Shown in pieces: positions 21,691-30,071 of a stretch of DNA of 39,004 nucleotides. Position 1 is the first letter of the stretch; each line of letters begins with the position of its first letter. The stretch spans positions 1-39,004 of the forward strand of contig CADBFO010000022.1 of the NCBI GenBank assembly GCA_902794005.1, written 5' to 3'. The translations under genes were made by a program, and so were the position numbers. The notes under the pieces are model-generated. The model made no database searches and had not been told where the DNA came from. It saw only the letters and a list, made by a program, of their open reading frames with translations. The DNA is from an uncultured Bacteroidia bacterium. Its GTDB lineage: Bacteria; Bacteroidota; Bacteroidia; Bacteroidales; UBA932.

Positions 21691-22526
21691 AAAAGATAGC
21701 TGCCATTACCATGGTCCGTAACGACGATTTCTACCTGCGCAAGTGGGTGGAATACTATTCCCGCGAACTGGGCGGAAAGGAGCATCTGTATATTTTTTAC
21801 GACGGCCTGGACCAGCAGGTGGCGTCTTTTTGCGAAGGGACGCACGCCTGTGCCGTGGAAAAGATTGGATCGCAGGTGGTGTCGGCGGAGAAAGGACGGC
21901 TTAAATTCCTCTCCGCGAGGGCGGCGGAACTGCTCTCCAGCGAATATGACCTGGTGATCGGCGTAGATGCCGACGAGTTTATTGTGGTGGACCCCAAACT
22001 GGGAAAAACGCTTCAGGAGTACTTGAGCAGCGTCCGCGTGAAGGGTTCGCTGTCGGCCCTGGGACTGGACTTTGGCCAGAAATTGGGCGAGGAAGCGGAC
22101 ATTACGGAGGACAGGCCGTTCCTCAGCCAGCGGCATTATGCGCAGATCGGCACACGTTACACCAAGCCTTCCATTTTGGCTGCGCCCCTTACCTGGGGGA
22201 GCGGCTTCCATCGGATCAAGGGGCATAACTTCCATATAGCCAAGGATTTGTATCTTTTCCATTTTGGCTACTTTGACATGAAACGCCTGCAGGACCGCTT
22301 TCAGGACAAGGACCGGCTGGCGCAAGGGTGGGGCAAGCACATGCAGAAGCGCTCCCGTGCCATCCGGCTGGTGACAGAGCTGCCGGCCCGCGACTTTGAC
22401 CGCTGGACCCGCCGTGCCCGAGTGGCACAGGCCATCCTGCGGCCGCCCTACGCCTGGAACAAGCCCGGCATGCTGGGGTTAAAAATCGTTGTCCGCATTC
22501 CGGATCGTTTCAGCGGTATTCTCTGA
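21687..22526 (+). CDS. Glycosyltransferase family 2-like (Glyco_tranf_2_4 type)
   Basis: A 279-residue protein starting with IAAITMVRNDDFYLRKWVEY, the N-terminal motif of the Glyco_tranf_2_4 group (MVKNE...L..W..Y). The DxD-type sugar-nucleotide site is VIGVDADEFIVV. There is no signal peptide, and the C-terminus carries an arginine-rich segment that could contact membrane. Such enzymes add single sugars in surface polysaccharide or glycan assembly; donor and acceptor are unknown. It is coupled to uvrA by ATGA and followed one base later by the next glycosyltransferase. Confidence 0.88.
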   Translation: MKKIAAITMVRNDDFYLRKWVEYYSRELGGKEHLYIFYDGLDQQVASFCEGTHACAVEKIGSQVVSAEKGRLKFLSARAAELLSSEYDLVIGVDADEFIVVDPKLGKTLQEYLSSVRVKGSLSALGLDFGQKLGEEADITEDRPFLSQRHYAQIGTRYTKPSILAAPLTWGSGFHRIKGHNFHIAKDLYLFHFGYFDMKRLQDRFQDKDRLAQGWGKHMQKRSRAIRLVTELPARDFDRWTRRARVAQAILRPPYAWNKPGMLGLKIVVRIPDRFSGIL

Positions 22527-22527
22527 C

Positions 22528-23442
22528 ATGGAAAAGCCCTTCATATCTGTCATTGTCCCCATCTACGGCGTGGAGGCCTATATCGGGGAATGCGCCCGTT
22601 CCCTGATGGCCCAAAAGACCGAGGATGTGGAATTTGTCTTTGTGAATGACGGAACCCGCGACCATTCCATGGAGGTGCTGGACCGCGTTCTCCGGGAGCA
22701 TCCGGGAGGCCGCGTCAAAATCATCCACCAGGCCAATGCCGGGCTTCCGCAGGCCCGCATGGCCGGCCTCCGAGCAGCGGAAGGGGAGTATATCGTACAC
22801 CTGGATGCCGACGACTGGCTGGAAGCCGGCGCACTGGAGCGTCTTGTTGCCGAGGCCCGTTCCACGGAGGCCGACCTGATCTACTACGATTTCTGGAAGG
22901 AGTACGGCAGGCGGAGCAAGCTGGACCGCGAGAGGGATTTTACCCTGGACGACAAGACCGACTGGATGCGCCGCCTGTACCGGGACGGAGCTTATGGCTA
23001 TGTCTGGTGCAAGATGGCCCGGAAAAGCCTGTATGACGGTATTTTCGCGCCTTGTCACGCTATGCACGAGGATGTGGTTTTTTCCACCCAGCTCATCTTT
23101 CGTGCCGGCAGCATCGTTCATCTGCGGCAGCCGCTGGTGCATTATCGGCGCAATAATCCGTCGGCCTCTACCCGTTTGGCCAAAAAGGTCCGCCGCGGGC
23201 AGATGGCCCGGAATTACCTGGACATGTACGAGCATTACCGCGACGCGCTGGAGGGCTCTCCGGTAGCACCGGTACTGAATGACCTGATACTCCGCGCGGC
23301 TTATGTGGGCTTTTCACTGGACCGCGACCTCTTCCGGGAGCGTCCCTACCTGAAGGCCATGGCCCGGAACCTTCCCCTGATGCCCTTTCATCGGGTCCTG
23401 CTGGTGGAGCAGCTGGCCCTCAAACAATGGCTGCTATGGTAA
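22528..23442 (+). CDS. Glycosyltransferase family 2
   Basis: A 304-residue inverting GT-A glycosyltransferase. ISVIVPIYGVEAYIGECARS opens the family fold, VFVNDGTRDHS and LDADDWLE are the nucleotide-sugar and metal-binding motifs, and HEDVVFSTQL is the conserved ED segment of the catalytic base region. The ATG one base after the previous stop is preferred over an upstream in-frame GTG/ATG because the alignment starts at MEKPFISVIVP. It is a paralog of the next gene, with the same block order, and probably adds sugars to the same surface polysaccharide. Confidence 0.92.
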   Translation: MEKPFISVIVPIYGVEAYIGECARSLMAQKTEDVEFVFVNDGTRDHSMEVLDRVLREHPGGRVKIIHQANAGLPQARMAGLRAAEGEYIVHLDADDWLEAGALERLVAEARSTEADLIYYDFWKEYGRRSKLDRERDFTLDDKTDWMRRLYRDGAYGYVWCKMARKSLYDGIFAPCHAMHEDVVFSTQLIFRAGSIVHLRQPLVHYRRNNPSASTRLAKKVRRGQMARNYLDMYEHYRDALEGSPVAPVLNDLILRAAYVGFSLDRDLFRERPYLKAMARNLPLMPFHRVLLVEQLALKQWLLW

Positions 23443-24323
23443 AAGTTTCGGTGATTGTCCCCGTTTATGGGGCGGAGGAATATATTGAGAAGTGTGCCCG
23501 TTCCATCCTGGGCCAGAGCTGGGAGAATACCGAGTTCATCTTTGTTGACGATGGCACGCCGGACCGTAGCGTGGAGGTGCTCAGAAGTGTCCTGGCGTCG
23601 TTTCCCGACCGGAAAGTGCTTGTGATTGAGAAGGAAAACGGAGGGGCTCCGCTGGCGCGGCAGAAAGGCCTGGAAGCCGCATCCGGTGATTATATCCTCT
23701 TTGCCGATGCCGACGATTTCCTGGAACCCGACATGGTGGAAAAACTGGCCCTGGCAGCCGTGGAAGCCCATGCCGATGTGGCATACTGCGGCTTTTACAA
23801 GGGCGCGCGCGTGTGCCGGGAGCGCCTGTTCTCTTCCGGAAAAGAATTCTCACGCGAGATGCTGCACTATCGTGCATACGGTTATCTGTGGAACAAACTT
23901 CTCCGCCGCTCCCTGTTCGATGGGCGATATGCCTGTCCGCGCTACGGCATGCACGACGACATGGTGCTTCTTTGCCAGATTTTGCCCGGAGCCGGGAAAC
24001 TGGTCCGGGTGGATGAGCCGCTCTATCACTACCGATGCGACAATGCCGCCTCCATTTCCCACAGGAGGAAGGCTTTGCGGGATGCGGAATCGGCCCGCAA
24101 TTTCCTGAGTATGATGCGTTTCTGGGAAGGGAAAGAGGAGGTGCCTTTCCAAGAGTCGCTTCCCCTGCTTTATGCGCGTGCCGCTTGGGCGGCCTATCGC
24201 TACGACCGCTCCATCCTGGTCGATTTCCCGGAACTTTCCGCCCATCTGCTGGCGCTGACATCCGCTCCGGAGCACCCGCTTCGTTTTTGGCGGGTGAAGC
24301 GCTGGCTACGTCTGGCGAAATAG
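23436..24323 (+). CDS. Glycosyltransferase family 2
   Basis: A 295-residue GT-A glycosyltransferase beginning MVKVSVIVPVYGAEEYIEKC, with the motifs FVDDGTPDRS, LFADADDFLEPD and HDDMVLLCQIL of the family. It overlaps the stop of the preceding paralog by seven bases; an ATG three codons upstream is also in frame. Similarity of block order and spacing suggests that the pair arose by tandem duplication. Donor and acceptor are unknown. It is followed after 24 bases by rfbA, which has its own -7 box. Confidence 0.92.
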   Translation: MVKVSVIVPVYGAEEYIEKCARSILGQSWENTEFIFVDDGTPDRSVEVLRSVLASFPDRKVLVIEKENGGAPLARQKGLEAASGDYILFADADDFLEPDMVEKLALAAVEAHADVAYCGFYKGARVCRERLFSSGKEFSREMLHYRAYGYLWNKLLRRSLFDGRYACPRYGMHDDMVLLCQILPGAGKLVRVDEPLYHYRCDNAASISHRRKALRDAESARNFLSMMRFWEGKEEVPFQESLPLLYARAAWAAYRYDRSILVDFPELSAHLLALTSAPEHPLRFWRVKRWLRLAK

Positions 24324-24335
24324 AAGAATTATCAC

Positions 24336-24343
24336 TATTTTTG
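24336..24343 (+). promoter_or_regulatory. Candidate -7 element (TATTTTTG) directly before rfbA
   Basis: TATTTTTG matches TAnnTTTG and ends only four bases before the ATG, so a transcript started here would be leaderless or nearly so. No clear TTG at -33. It may be an internal promoter for the rhamnose genes. Confidence 0.4.
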
Positions 24344-24347
24344 CAGT

Positions 24348-25256
24348 ATGAAAGGAATTGTACTCGCCGGCGGCTCCGGAACCCGCCTGTATCCCATCAC
24401 CAAGGGAGTATCCAAGCAGTTGCTGCCCATTTACGACAAACCGATGGTTTATTATCCTGTGAGCGTGCTCATGCAGGCAGGCATCCGGGATATTCTCATT
24501 ATCTCCACGCCGCAGGATTTGCCCGCATTCCGGCGCCTGCTGGGAACGGGGGAGGATTTCGGCGTGCGCTTCTCTTATGCAGAGCAGCCTTCTCCCGACG
24601 GCCTGGCCCAGGCGTTCATCATCGGGGCGGATTTCATCGGATCCGACAGCGCCTGCCTGGTGCTTGGAGACAACATTTTCCACGGTGCGGGCTTCGGCTC
24701 CACTTTGCGGGAGGCCGTCCGTACGGCCGATGAAGAAGGAAAGGCCACAGTCTTCGGGTACTGGGTGAGCGATCCGCAGCGTTACGGCGTGGCGGAATTC
24801 GACAAGGCCGGCAACTGCCTCTCCATTGAAGAGAAACCCCAGAATCCCAAGAGCAACTATGCGGTGGTGGGCCTTTATTTCTATCCCAACAAGGTGGTGG
24901 ACGTGGCCCGGAGCATCAAGCCGTCGGCCCGGGGTGAACTGGAAATTACATCGGTGAACCAGGCGTTCCTGGAAGAAGGAGAGCTCAAGGTCCAGACCTT
25001 GGGCCGCGGTTTTGCCTGGCTGGATACCGGCACGCACGATTCCCTGGCCGAGGCATCCATCTACATCGAGACCATCGAGAAGCGACAGGGCCTTAAAGTG
25101 GCCTGCCTGGAGGGCATCGGCTTGCAGAATGGATGGATTTCGCCCGAGACAATCCGCGCAGTGGCCGCGCCCATGGCTAAAAACCAATATGGGCAGTATC
25201 TTCTGAAAATGGCCGATGAAGTAGAAAAAAACGGTCCCATGTATTTATATGATTAA
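24348..25256 (+). CDS. rfbA: Glucose-1-phosphate thymidylyltransferase
   Basis: A 302-residue enzyme that makes dTDP-glucose from dTTP and glucose-1-phosphate, the first step of dTDP-L-rhamnose synthesis. The nucleotide-binding signature [20 protein letters not shown] is at the N-terminus, and [39 protein letters not shown] and [15 protein letters not shown] follow, all typical of RfbA/RmlA. The C-terminal part ([20 protein letters not shown]) is complete. It overlaps rfbC by eight bases. rfbB (the 4,6-dehydratase) is not found in this window. Confidence 0.97.
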   Translation: MKGIVLAGGSGTRLYPITKGVSKQLLPIYDKPMVYYPVSVLMQAGIRDILIISTPQDLPAFRRLLGTGEDFGVRFSYAEQPSPDGLAQAFIIGADFIGSDSACLVLGDNIFHGAGFGSTLREAVRTADEEGKATVFGYWVSDPQRYGVAEFDKAGNCLSIEEKPQNPKSNYAVVGLYFYPNKVVDVARSIKPSARGELEITSVNQAFLEEGELKVQTLGRGFAWLDTGTHDSLAEASIYIETIEKRQGLKVACLEGIGLQNGWISPETIRAVAAPMAKNQYGQYLLKMADEVEKNGPMYLYD

Positions 25257-25827
25257 AGCCGTCGAAACAGCCATTCCCGGAGTATTCATCCTCGAGCCCC
25301 GGGTCTTCGGGGACGAGAGAGGGTATTTTATGGAAAGTTGGAGCCAGCGTGATTTCGATGCCGCCGTGCGTCCCGTCCGCTTTGTGCAGGACAATGAGAG
25401 CAAGAGCCGTTACGGCGTGCTCCGGGGCTTGCATTTCCAGAAAGGAAAGTATGCGCAAAGCAAATTGGTGCGCGTGGTGAGCGGCCGTGTGTTGGACGTC
25501 GCGGTGGATATCCGCGTAGGCTCGCCCACCTTCGGCCGATACGTGTGCTGCGAACTGTCGGGGGAGAACCGTCGGCAATTCTTTGTTCCGCGGGGTTTTG
25601 CGCATGGTTTTTCCGTTCTCAGCGAGGAGGCCGTCTTCCAGTACAAATGTGATAATCTCTATATGCCGTCGGAGGAGGGCGCCATCGCCTGGAACGACCC
25701 CGACCTGGGCATCGACTGGGGCCTCCCGGAGGCCGATATCATCCTGTCGGAGAAAGACCGGCATCACATGCCTCTGTCCCGGGCGGAAGGCCTGTTTGAC
25801 TATCATACTGATTATTACGCCCTATGA
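25249..25827 (+). CDS. rfbC: dTDP-4-dehydrorhamnose 3,5-epimerase
   Basis: A 192-residue cupin-fold epimerase, the third step of dTDP-rhamnose synthesis. Diagnostic segments are [30 protein letters not shown] (catalytic H62), [37 protein letters not shown] and [20 protein letters not shown], with [11 protein letters not shown] near the end. Length fits the family. It overlaps rfbA by eight bases and rfbD by four, so the three are translationally coupled. Confidence 0.97.
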   Translation: MIKAVETAIPGVFILEPRVFGDERGYFMESWSQRDFDAAVRPVRFVQDNESKSRYGVLRGLHFQKGKYAQSKLVRVVSGRVLDVAVDIRVGSPTFGRYVCCELSGENRRQFFVPRGFAHGFSVLSEEAVFQYKCDNLYMPSEEGAIAWNDPDLGIDWGLPEADIILSEKDRHHMPLSRAEGLFDYHTDYYAL

Positions 25828-26690
25828 AAATCCTCGTAACCGGTGCCTGCGGGCAATTGGGCATGAGTCTTCGCTCCGTCCTTCCCGAGAGTACGGTTTA
25901 TACCGACGTGACTCCGGAAGCGCCTCGCTATCTGGATATTACGGATCCCGGGGCCGTCCGCTCCCTGGTGGCCCGGGAGAAGCTGGACTGCATCGTGAAC
26001 TGCGCGGCTTATACCAACGTGGAAGCGGCCGAGGACAACTTCGACCTGGCAGAGAAACTCAATGCCAAGGCCGTGGAGAATCTTTCGGTGGCCATGAAGG
26101 AGGTGGATGGGCTTCTGGTGCATATTTCCACCGACTATGTATTCGGGGCCGAACCGTACAACCGCCCCTGCCGGGAAGACCAGAAAGGAACGCCTACGGG
26201 TGTTTACGGCCTTACCAAACTGCACGGGGAGCAGGCAGTGCTGTCTTCCGCTGTCCGTCATATCATTATCCGCACCAGTTGGCTGTACAGCGAATACGGA
26301 AAGAACTTCGTTAAAACGATGCTCCGTCTTACGGAGGAGAAGCCTTCCCTGAAGGTGGTCTTCGATCAGGTGGGAACCCCAACCTATGCCGGAGATCTCG
26401 CCGCGGCCATCGGCACCATCGTTTCCTCTTGTCCTGAGCGAAGCGGAATCTACCACTACAGCAACGAAGGCGTTTGTTCCTGGTACGATTTCGCCAAGTC
26501 CATCGCCGCCTATGCCGGGCACACGGCTTGCGATATCCAGCCCTGCCACAGCGACGAGTTCCCGTCCAAGGTTCAGAGACCCGCCTATTCCGTACTTGAC
26601 AAGAGCAAGATCAAAGAGCATTTCGGCCTTCGGATTCCCCATTGGGCCGATTCGCTGCAGCGCTGTCTCCGGTCTCTTTCGGCTCAGTAG
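25824..26690 (+). CDS. rfbD: dTDP-4-dehydrorhamnose reductase
   Basis: A 288-residue short-chain dehydrogenase, the last step of dTDP-L-rhamnose synthesis. It has the NAD(P)H-binding ILVTGACGQLGMSL, the DITDPGAVRSLV and CAAYTNVEAAEDN segments, HISTDYVFGAEPYNRPCRED, and the catalytic pair Y128/K132 in VYGLTKLHGEQAVL. ...TSWLYSEYGKNF is also typical. Its last seven bases overlap the end of the fimbrial-type lipoprotein gene on the other strand, leaving no room for a separate terminator. Confidence 0.96.
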   Translation: MKILVTGACGQLGMSLRSVLPESTVYTDVTPEAPRYLDITDPGAVRSLVAREKLDCIVNCAAYTNVEAAEDNFDLAEKLNAKAVENLSVAMKEVDGLLVHISTDYVFGAEPYNRPCREDQKGTPTGVYGLTKLHGEQAVLSSAVRHIIIRTSWLYSEYGKNFVKTMLRLTEEKPSLKVVFDQVGTPTYAGDLAAAIGTIVSSCPERSGIYHYSNEGVCSWYDFAKSIAAYAGHTACDIQPCHSDEFPSKVQRPAYSVLDKSKIKEHFGLRIPHWADSLQRCLRSLSAQ

Positions 26691-27604
26691 GAGATCTTCT
26701 GCAAGGCACTCTGGTCCACTCTCCAGCCGTCCTCTCCAAGTCCGTTCCCTTCCGGCTTGACCGTGACGCGGTAGAGGGTGTTTCTGCGTACCGTATAGTC
26801 ACCGGGATTCTCCTGCAGGAAAAAGCGGTAAACCAGATATTCGCCGGGCCGGGTCTGGAAGGTGTCGGAGCGGTATTCCATTTTGAGCTCAATGAACGAG
26901 CATTCTGTCCGGGAGGGTTCCGGCCGCTTGCCCTGAACGTTTTCCAGCAGATAGACGCCCAGGCTGCCGTTTTCGTTCAGGGGCCTTACCTCCGACCAGT
27001 CCTTCAGATAACCGTTTGCAAAGCGCTCTTTTACCGTACTTTCCCCGAACAACTGGACGGAGGACGGGCAACATCCCACTTTCACTTGCCGCACAACCAG
27101 TTGCACGTCCTCATCCAGCGTCCGCCGGTCCACTGACAGAACCACTTTCGCCATCAGTCTTTCCAGCGGGATTTCCATCTTTTCTCCGGCTTCCAGATTC
27201 TCCCGGAAGGCTGCCATGGGCATACCGGGCGTAAATTCGTCCGGATAGGCCATGTGGTAACGGGCGGCCCGTGCCTCCTCCAGTGTCCGGCAGGGAAGTT
27301 CGTAGCCCAGGTTGGCGGCTGCCAGAACGGTGTAGGAAGCGCCTTTCAGAAGGCGTGTCCGGTAGCAGACGCCGCCGTCCCGGTATTCCATTTTCCGTCC
27401 GGAAACAAAGACTTTTTCTTCCAGCTCCCCCTGCGGATTGAAAATAAGGAGATTGAAATCGGTAATACGCTGCTCGTCCGGGTCGGATGCACGCGTTGCC
27501 GGTGCTTCCATTTTAAGAACGATTGTAGTTGGGCAGAGTGAAGGTACCGGCATCCGCGTGCAGGCGACCAGGACAAGCAGCGATAGGATTCGTAAAGTTT
27601 TCAT
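26684..27604 (-). CDS. FimB/Mfa2-type fimbrial lipoprotein
   Basis: A 306-residue exported lipoprotein. MKTLRILSLLVLVAC gives a signal with lipobox cysteine C15. The mature part starts with VVLKMEAPATRASDPDEQRI-like residues (here TTIVLKMEAPATRASDPDEQ) and ITDFNLLIFNPQGELEE, the conserved N-terminal strand of FimB/Mfa2-type pilus anchors and related DUF4906-like proteins. A second domain with PLERLMAKVVLSVD (the interdomain linker motif typical of the group) follows, and strands end in NTLYRVTVKPEG. Likely role is minor pilin or anchor at the outer membrane. The ATG is chosen for the signal peptide; it overlaps the upstream gene's stop by four bases. The mature pilin gene itself is not in the window. 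Confidence 0.75.
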   Translation of the reverse strand: MKTLRILSLLVLVACTRMPVPSLCPTTIVLKMEAPATRASDPDEQRITDFNLLIFNPQGELEEKVFVSGRKMEYRDGGVCYRTRLLKGASYTVLAAANLGYELPCRTLEEARAARYHMAYPDEFTPGMPMAAFRENLEAGEKMEIPLERLMAKVVLSVDRRTLDEDVQLVVRQVKVGCCPSSVQLFGESTVKERFANGYLKDWSEVRPLNENGSLGVYLLENVQGKRPEPSRTECSFIELKMEYRSDTFQTRPGEYLVYRFFLQENPGDYTVRRNTLYRVTVKPEGNGLGEDGWRVDQSALQKISY

Positions 27605-28617
27605 CCGAAAAGTTCGATTTGTGAATTTCCTTCTTCCCAGGGGAGGCAACGGAGTTCCAGAATCACGGCACCGCTCTCCGTGGGAATGTCCGGGGCCGTG
27701 GACCCCATTCTCCGAAGGGTAATGTCCAGATCGACCCGGGTGTCCGGAGCGAGGGAGGGCAGGGGAATGGGATAGAAGCAGGGTTTGTCGCCGACGCGCC
27801 CTTCCAGGACCAGCTGTGTCGGGGCGCCGGGATAGCAGTAGAAGGTCTGGTTGGGATAGAGGCGCGTTCTTCCCACCTCGCCGATTCCTTTTTGCCACAG
27901 CATTTCCGGCTCCGGAAGCGCTTGGACGGCCAGGGTATCCAGTGAGCCCGGATTGAGCCAGGATACCGGCTCTCCGCCTCCTTCTCCCAGCGGTCGGTAT
28001 TCGGACCCTGCATAGGATAAAAAAGTTTGCGTGTTAACGAACCGGGATTGGGCGTAAGGCCTTCCGCTGAAATCGCAGGAGACGGAGCGGAGCCGGATAG
28101 CCGTGAGCATGGGGCGGAGTTGTATCTGTGCGCGGCGGGAACTGCCTGCCGGCAGCAGGCTCTCTCCGCACAGAAGGGGAGCGCTGCTGCTTTCCCTTTC
28201 CAGGGAGAAGGTATGCTTGCAAAGGTTTCCGTATGTACGGATTTGAGTCCACCGGCCTTTTTCACCGGCCTTGCCTGACAATGCCACCAGGCGTTTGGCC
28301 CCGGAGCCGGAAATCCCGAAGGATTTGTTTTGCGGCAGGATGAGCTGCTGGTAGGAATCCAGGAGCTCTTCGCCCGGCGGCGTATCGAAGAAGAAAAGGT
28401 CGATGGCCTCCGGTGCCGCCCCTTTCGTGCTCCAGTCCATGGTGATTTCGGTGTACTGCGGGAGGACGTCTTCCTGCGTACACGAAGACAAAAAGGCCGG
28501 ACACTGCAGGAGAGCAGAGAGTGATGCCGCAGACACGCAGCGGGCGAGGCGCCCCGAGAAGTGGTGATGAAGTGGTAACTGATAAGAACTCCGGCCTGTT
28601 TTTGTGCTTCGTGACAT
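27601..28617 (-). CDS. Fimbrial-type lipoprotein (Mfa/FimA superfamily, uncertain subfamily)
   Basis: A 338-residue protein with a long N-terminal region ending in a lipobox (FLSSC, C46). The start is not certain: an ATG 13 codons upstream is in frame. The C-terminal part, RLYPNQTFYCYPGAPTQLVL then FYPIPLPSLAPDTRVDLDIT and LRRMGSTAPD, resembles the end of Bacteroidales fimbrial subunits, where a YVYPN...TRLVLEA strand, a peptide ending in YPI/YPV and an ITRPGS.DP motif follow each other. The N-terminal domain, with ITMDWSTKGAAPEAIDLFFF, is similar in layout but unmatched in detail. It is the first gene of a two-gene operon with the FimB/Mfa2-type gene (ATGA overlap). Membership is inferred from motif order, so the subfamily remains open. 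Confidence 0.6.
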   Translation of the reverse strand: MSRSTKTGRSSYQLPLHHHFSGRLARCVSAASLSALLQCPAFLSSCTQEDVLPQYTEITMDWSTKGAAPEAIDLFFFDTPPGEELLDSYQQLILPQNKSFGISGSGAKRLVALSGKAGEKGRWTQIRTYGNLCKHTFSLERESSSAPLLCGESLLPAGSSRRAQIQLRPMLTAIRLRSVSCDFSGRPYAQSRFVNTQTFLSYAGSEYRPLGEGGGEPVSWLNPGSLDTLAVQALPEPEMLWQKGIGEVGRTRLYPNQTFYCYPGAPTQLVLEGRVGDKPCFYPIPLPSLAPDTRVDLDITLRRMGSTAPDIPTESGAVILELRCLPWEEGNSQIELFG

Positions 28618-28689
28618 GTGCAAAGTGCGATTGGTTTCGGAAGCAAAACTACACATGGAATCACCGGAATTCCAAGAATCGTAAAAAAG

Positions 28690-28733
28690 AAAGCGTTGTT
28701 TCAGGTGTTTTTCCGTGAAACAACGCTTTTTTT
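28690..28733 (-). terminator. Terminator of the nqr operon (bidirectional-looking hairpin)
   Basis: AAAGCGTTGTTTCA (28690-28703) and TGAAACAACGCTTT (28716-28729) form a 14-bp perfect stem around a 12-base loop. On the minus strand it is followed by CTTTTTTTAC, so it ends transcripts leaving nqrF; on the plus strand seven T residues also follow. Copies of AATCGTAA flank it (28677-28684, 28741-28748) with the reverse complement at 28765-28772. Confidence 0.8.
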
Positions 28734-28784
28734 GAATGCGAATCGTAAGAAAAAAAACTTTTTTTTACGATTGCGGGGAGGCTG

Positions 28785-30059
28785 TTAACCGCCGAAATTG
28801 TCGTACAGGATGCTCTCGGGGGCAACGCCCAGGGAGTCCAGCAGTTCGTTCACGCACTTGACCATCATCGGCGGGCCGCACATGAAGTACTTGATGTCCT
28901 CGGGGGCCTCGTGGTCCTTGAGGTAGGTTTCGTACATCACGTTGTGTACGAAGCCGGGAGTGTACTTGACACCGGCGGCATCGGCTGCCGGATCCGGACG
29001 GTCCAGGGCCAGGGTGAAGTGGAAATTCGGGAATTCCTTCTCGATTTCCGCGAAGTCTTCCAGGTAGAAGGCTTCCACCAGGGCACGGGCGCCATAGAAG
29101 AAGCGCACGGGCTTTTTGGTCTTCAGGGTCTTGAACAGGTGCATGATGTGGCTGCGCAGGGGAGCCATGCCGGCGCCACCGCCCACAAAGATGTATTCCT
29201 GGGTGTCGGGGTCATCCTTCGGGAGAAGGAACTCGCCGTAAGGACCGGAAATCATCACCTTGTCACCCGGTTTGCGGGAGAACACATAGGTGGAGGCGAT
29301 TCCCGGAGGAACACCGGGGACAAACTTGAACACGCCCTTGGGCTGGGTACGGTCGAACGGAGGGGTTGCGATACGTACGTTCAGTTTGATGAGGTCTTTC
29401 TCGGCGGGATACGAAGCCATGGAATAGGCCCGGATGGTGGGAACGGTGTTCTTGTACTTCAGGGAAGTGATGCCGAACTTTTCCCAGTCACCCTTGTAGA
29501 TATCGTCCACGCCCATGTCGGCGAAGTCGGCCTCGTATTCGGGGATGTCAATCTGGATGTATTCACCGGACTTGAAGTCGATGTGCTCTCCTTCGGGCAG
29601 TTTCACGGTGAATTCCTTGATGAAGGTGGCCACATTGTCGTTGGAAATGACCTCGCATTCAAGTTTCTTCACGCTGAGGGCGCTTTCCGGAACGGCAATC
29701 TGGAGGTTGTCCTTTACCTTCACCTGGCATCCCAGGCGCCAGCCATCCTTGATCTGCTTGCGGGAGAAAAAGCCCGTTTCAGTAGGGAGGATGGTGCCGC
29801 CGCCTTCCAGTACCTGCAGTTTGCACTGGCCGCAGTTGGCCTTGCCGCCGCAGGCGGAAGGGAGGAAGATGCCGTGGTCGGCCAGGGTGTGCATGACGTC
29901 TCCGCCGGGAGTGACTGCCAGCTCCTTGGTTCCGTTGTTGATGTTGATCTTGACGGTTCCGGAGGGCGTGACGGCGGCCTTGATGATCAGGAGGAGTGCA
30001 ACCAGAACCAGGGTCACCACTGTGATGACGATGATTGCGAAGAGAATTGTATTACCCAT
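28785..30059 (-). CDS. nqrF: Na+-translocating NADH:quinone reductase, subunit F
   Basis: A 424-residue NADH dehydrogenase subunit. An N-terminal membrane helix (residues 4-28) is followed by a 2Fe-2S ferredoxin domain with ligands C70, C76, C79 and C111 (SACGGKANCGQC and later GC). FAD- and NADH-binding domains follow: RAYSMASYPAEKD, GPYGEFLLPKDD, FVGGGAGMAPLRSHIM and FMCGPPMMVKC. It oxidises NADH and feeds electrons into the Na+ pump. It is the last gene of the operon, 12 bases after nqrE, and is followed by a strong terminator. Confidence 0.97.
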   Translation of the reverse strand: MGNTILFAIIVITVVTLVLVALLLIIKAAVTPSGTVKININNGTKELAVTPGGDVMHTLADHGIFLPSACGGKANCGQCKLQVLEGGGTILPTETGFFSRKQIKDGWRLGCQVKVKDNLQIAVPESALSVKKLECEVISNDNVATFIKEFTVKLPEGEHIDFKSGEYIQIDIPEYEADFADMGVDDIYKGDWEKFGITSLKYKNTVPTIRAYSMASYPAEKDLIKLNVRIATPPFDRTQPKGVFKFVPGVPPGIASTYVFSRKPGDKVMISGPYGEFLLPKDDPDTQEYIFVGGGAGMAPLRSHIMHLFKTLKTKKPVRFFYGARALVEAFYLEDFAEIEKEFPNFHFTLALDRPDPAADAAGVKYTPGFVHNVMYETYLKDHEAPEDIKYFMCGPPMMVKCVNELLDSLGVAPESILYDNFGG

Positions 30060-30071
30060 AATGCGTTCCTC

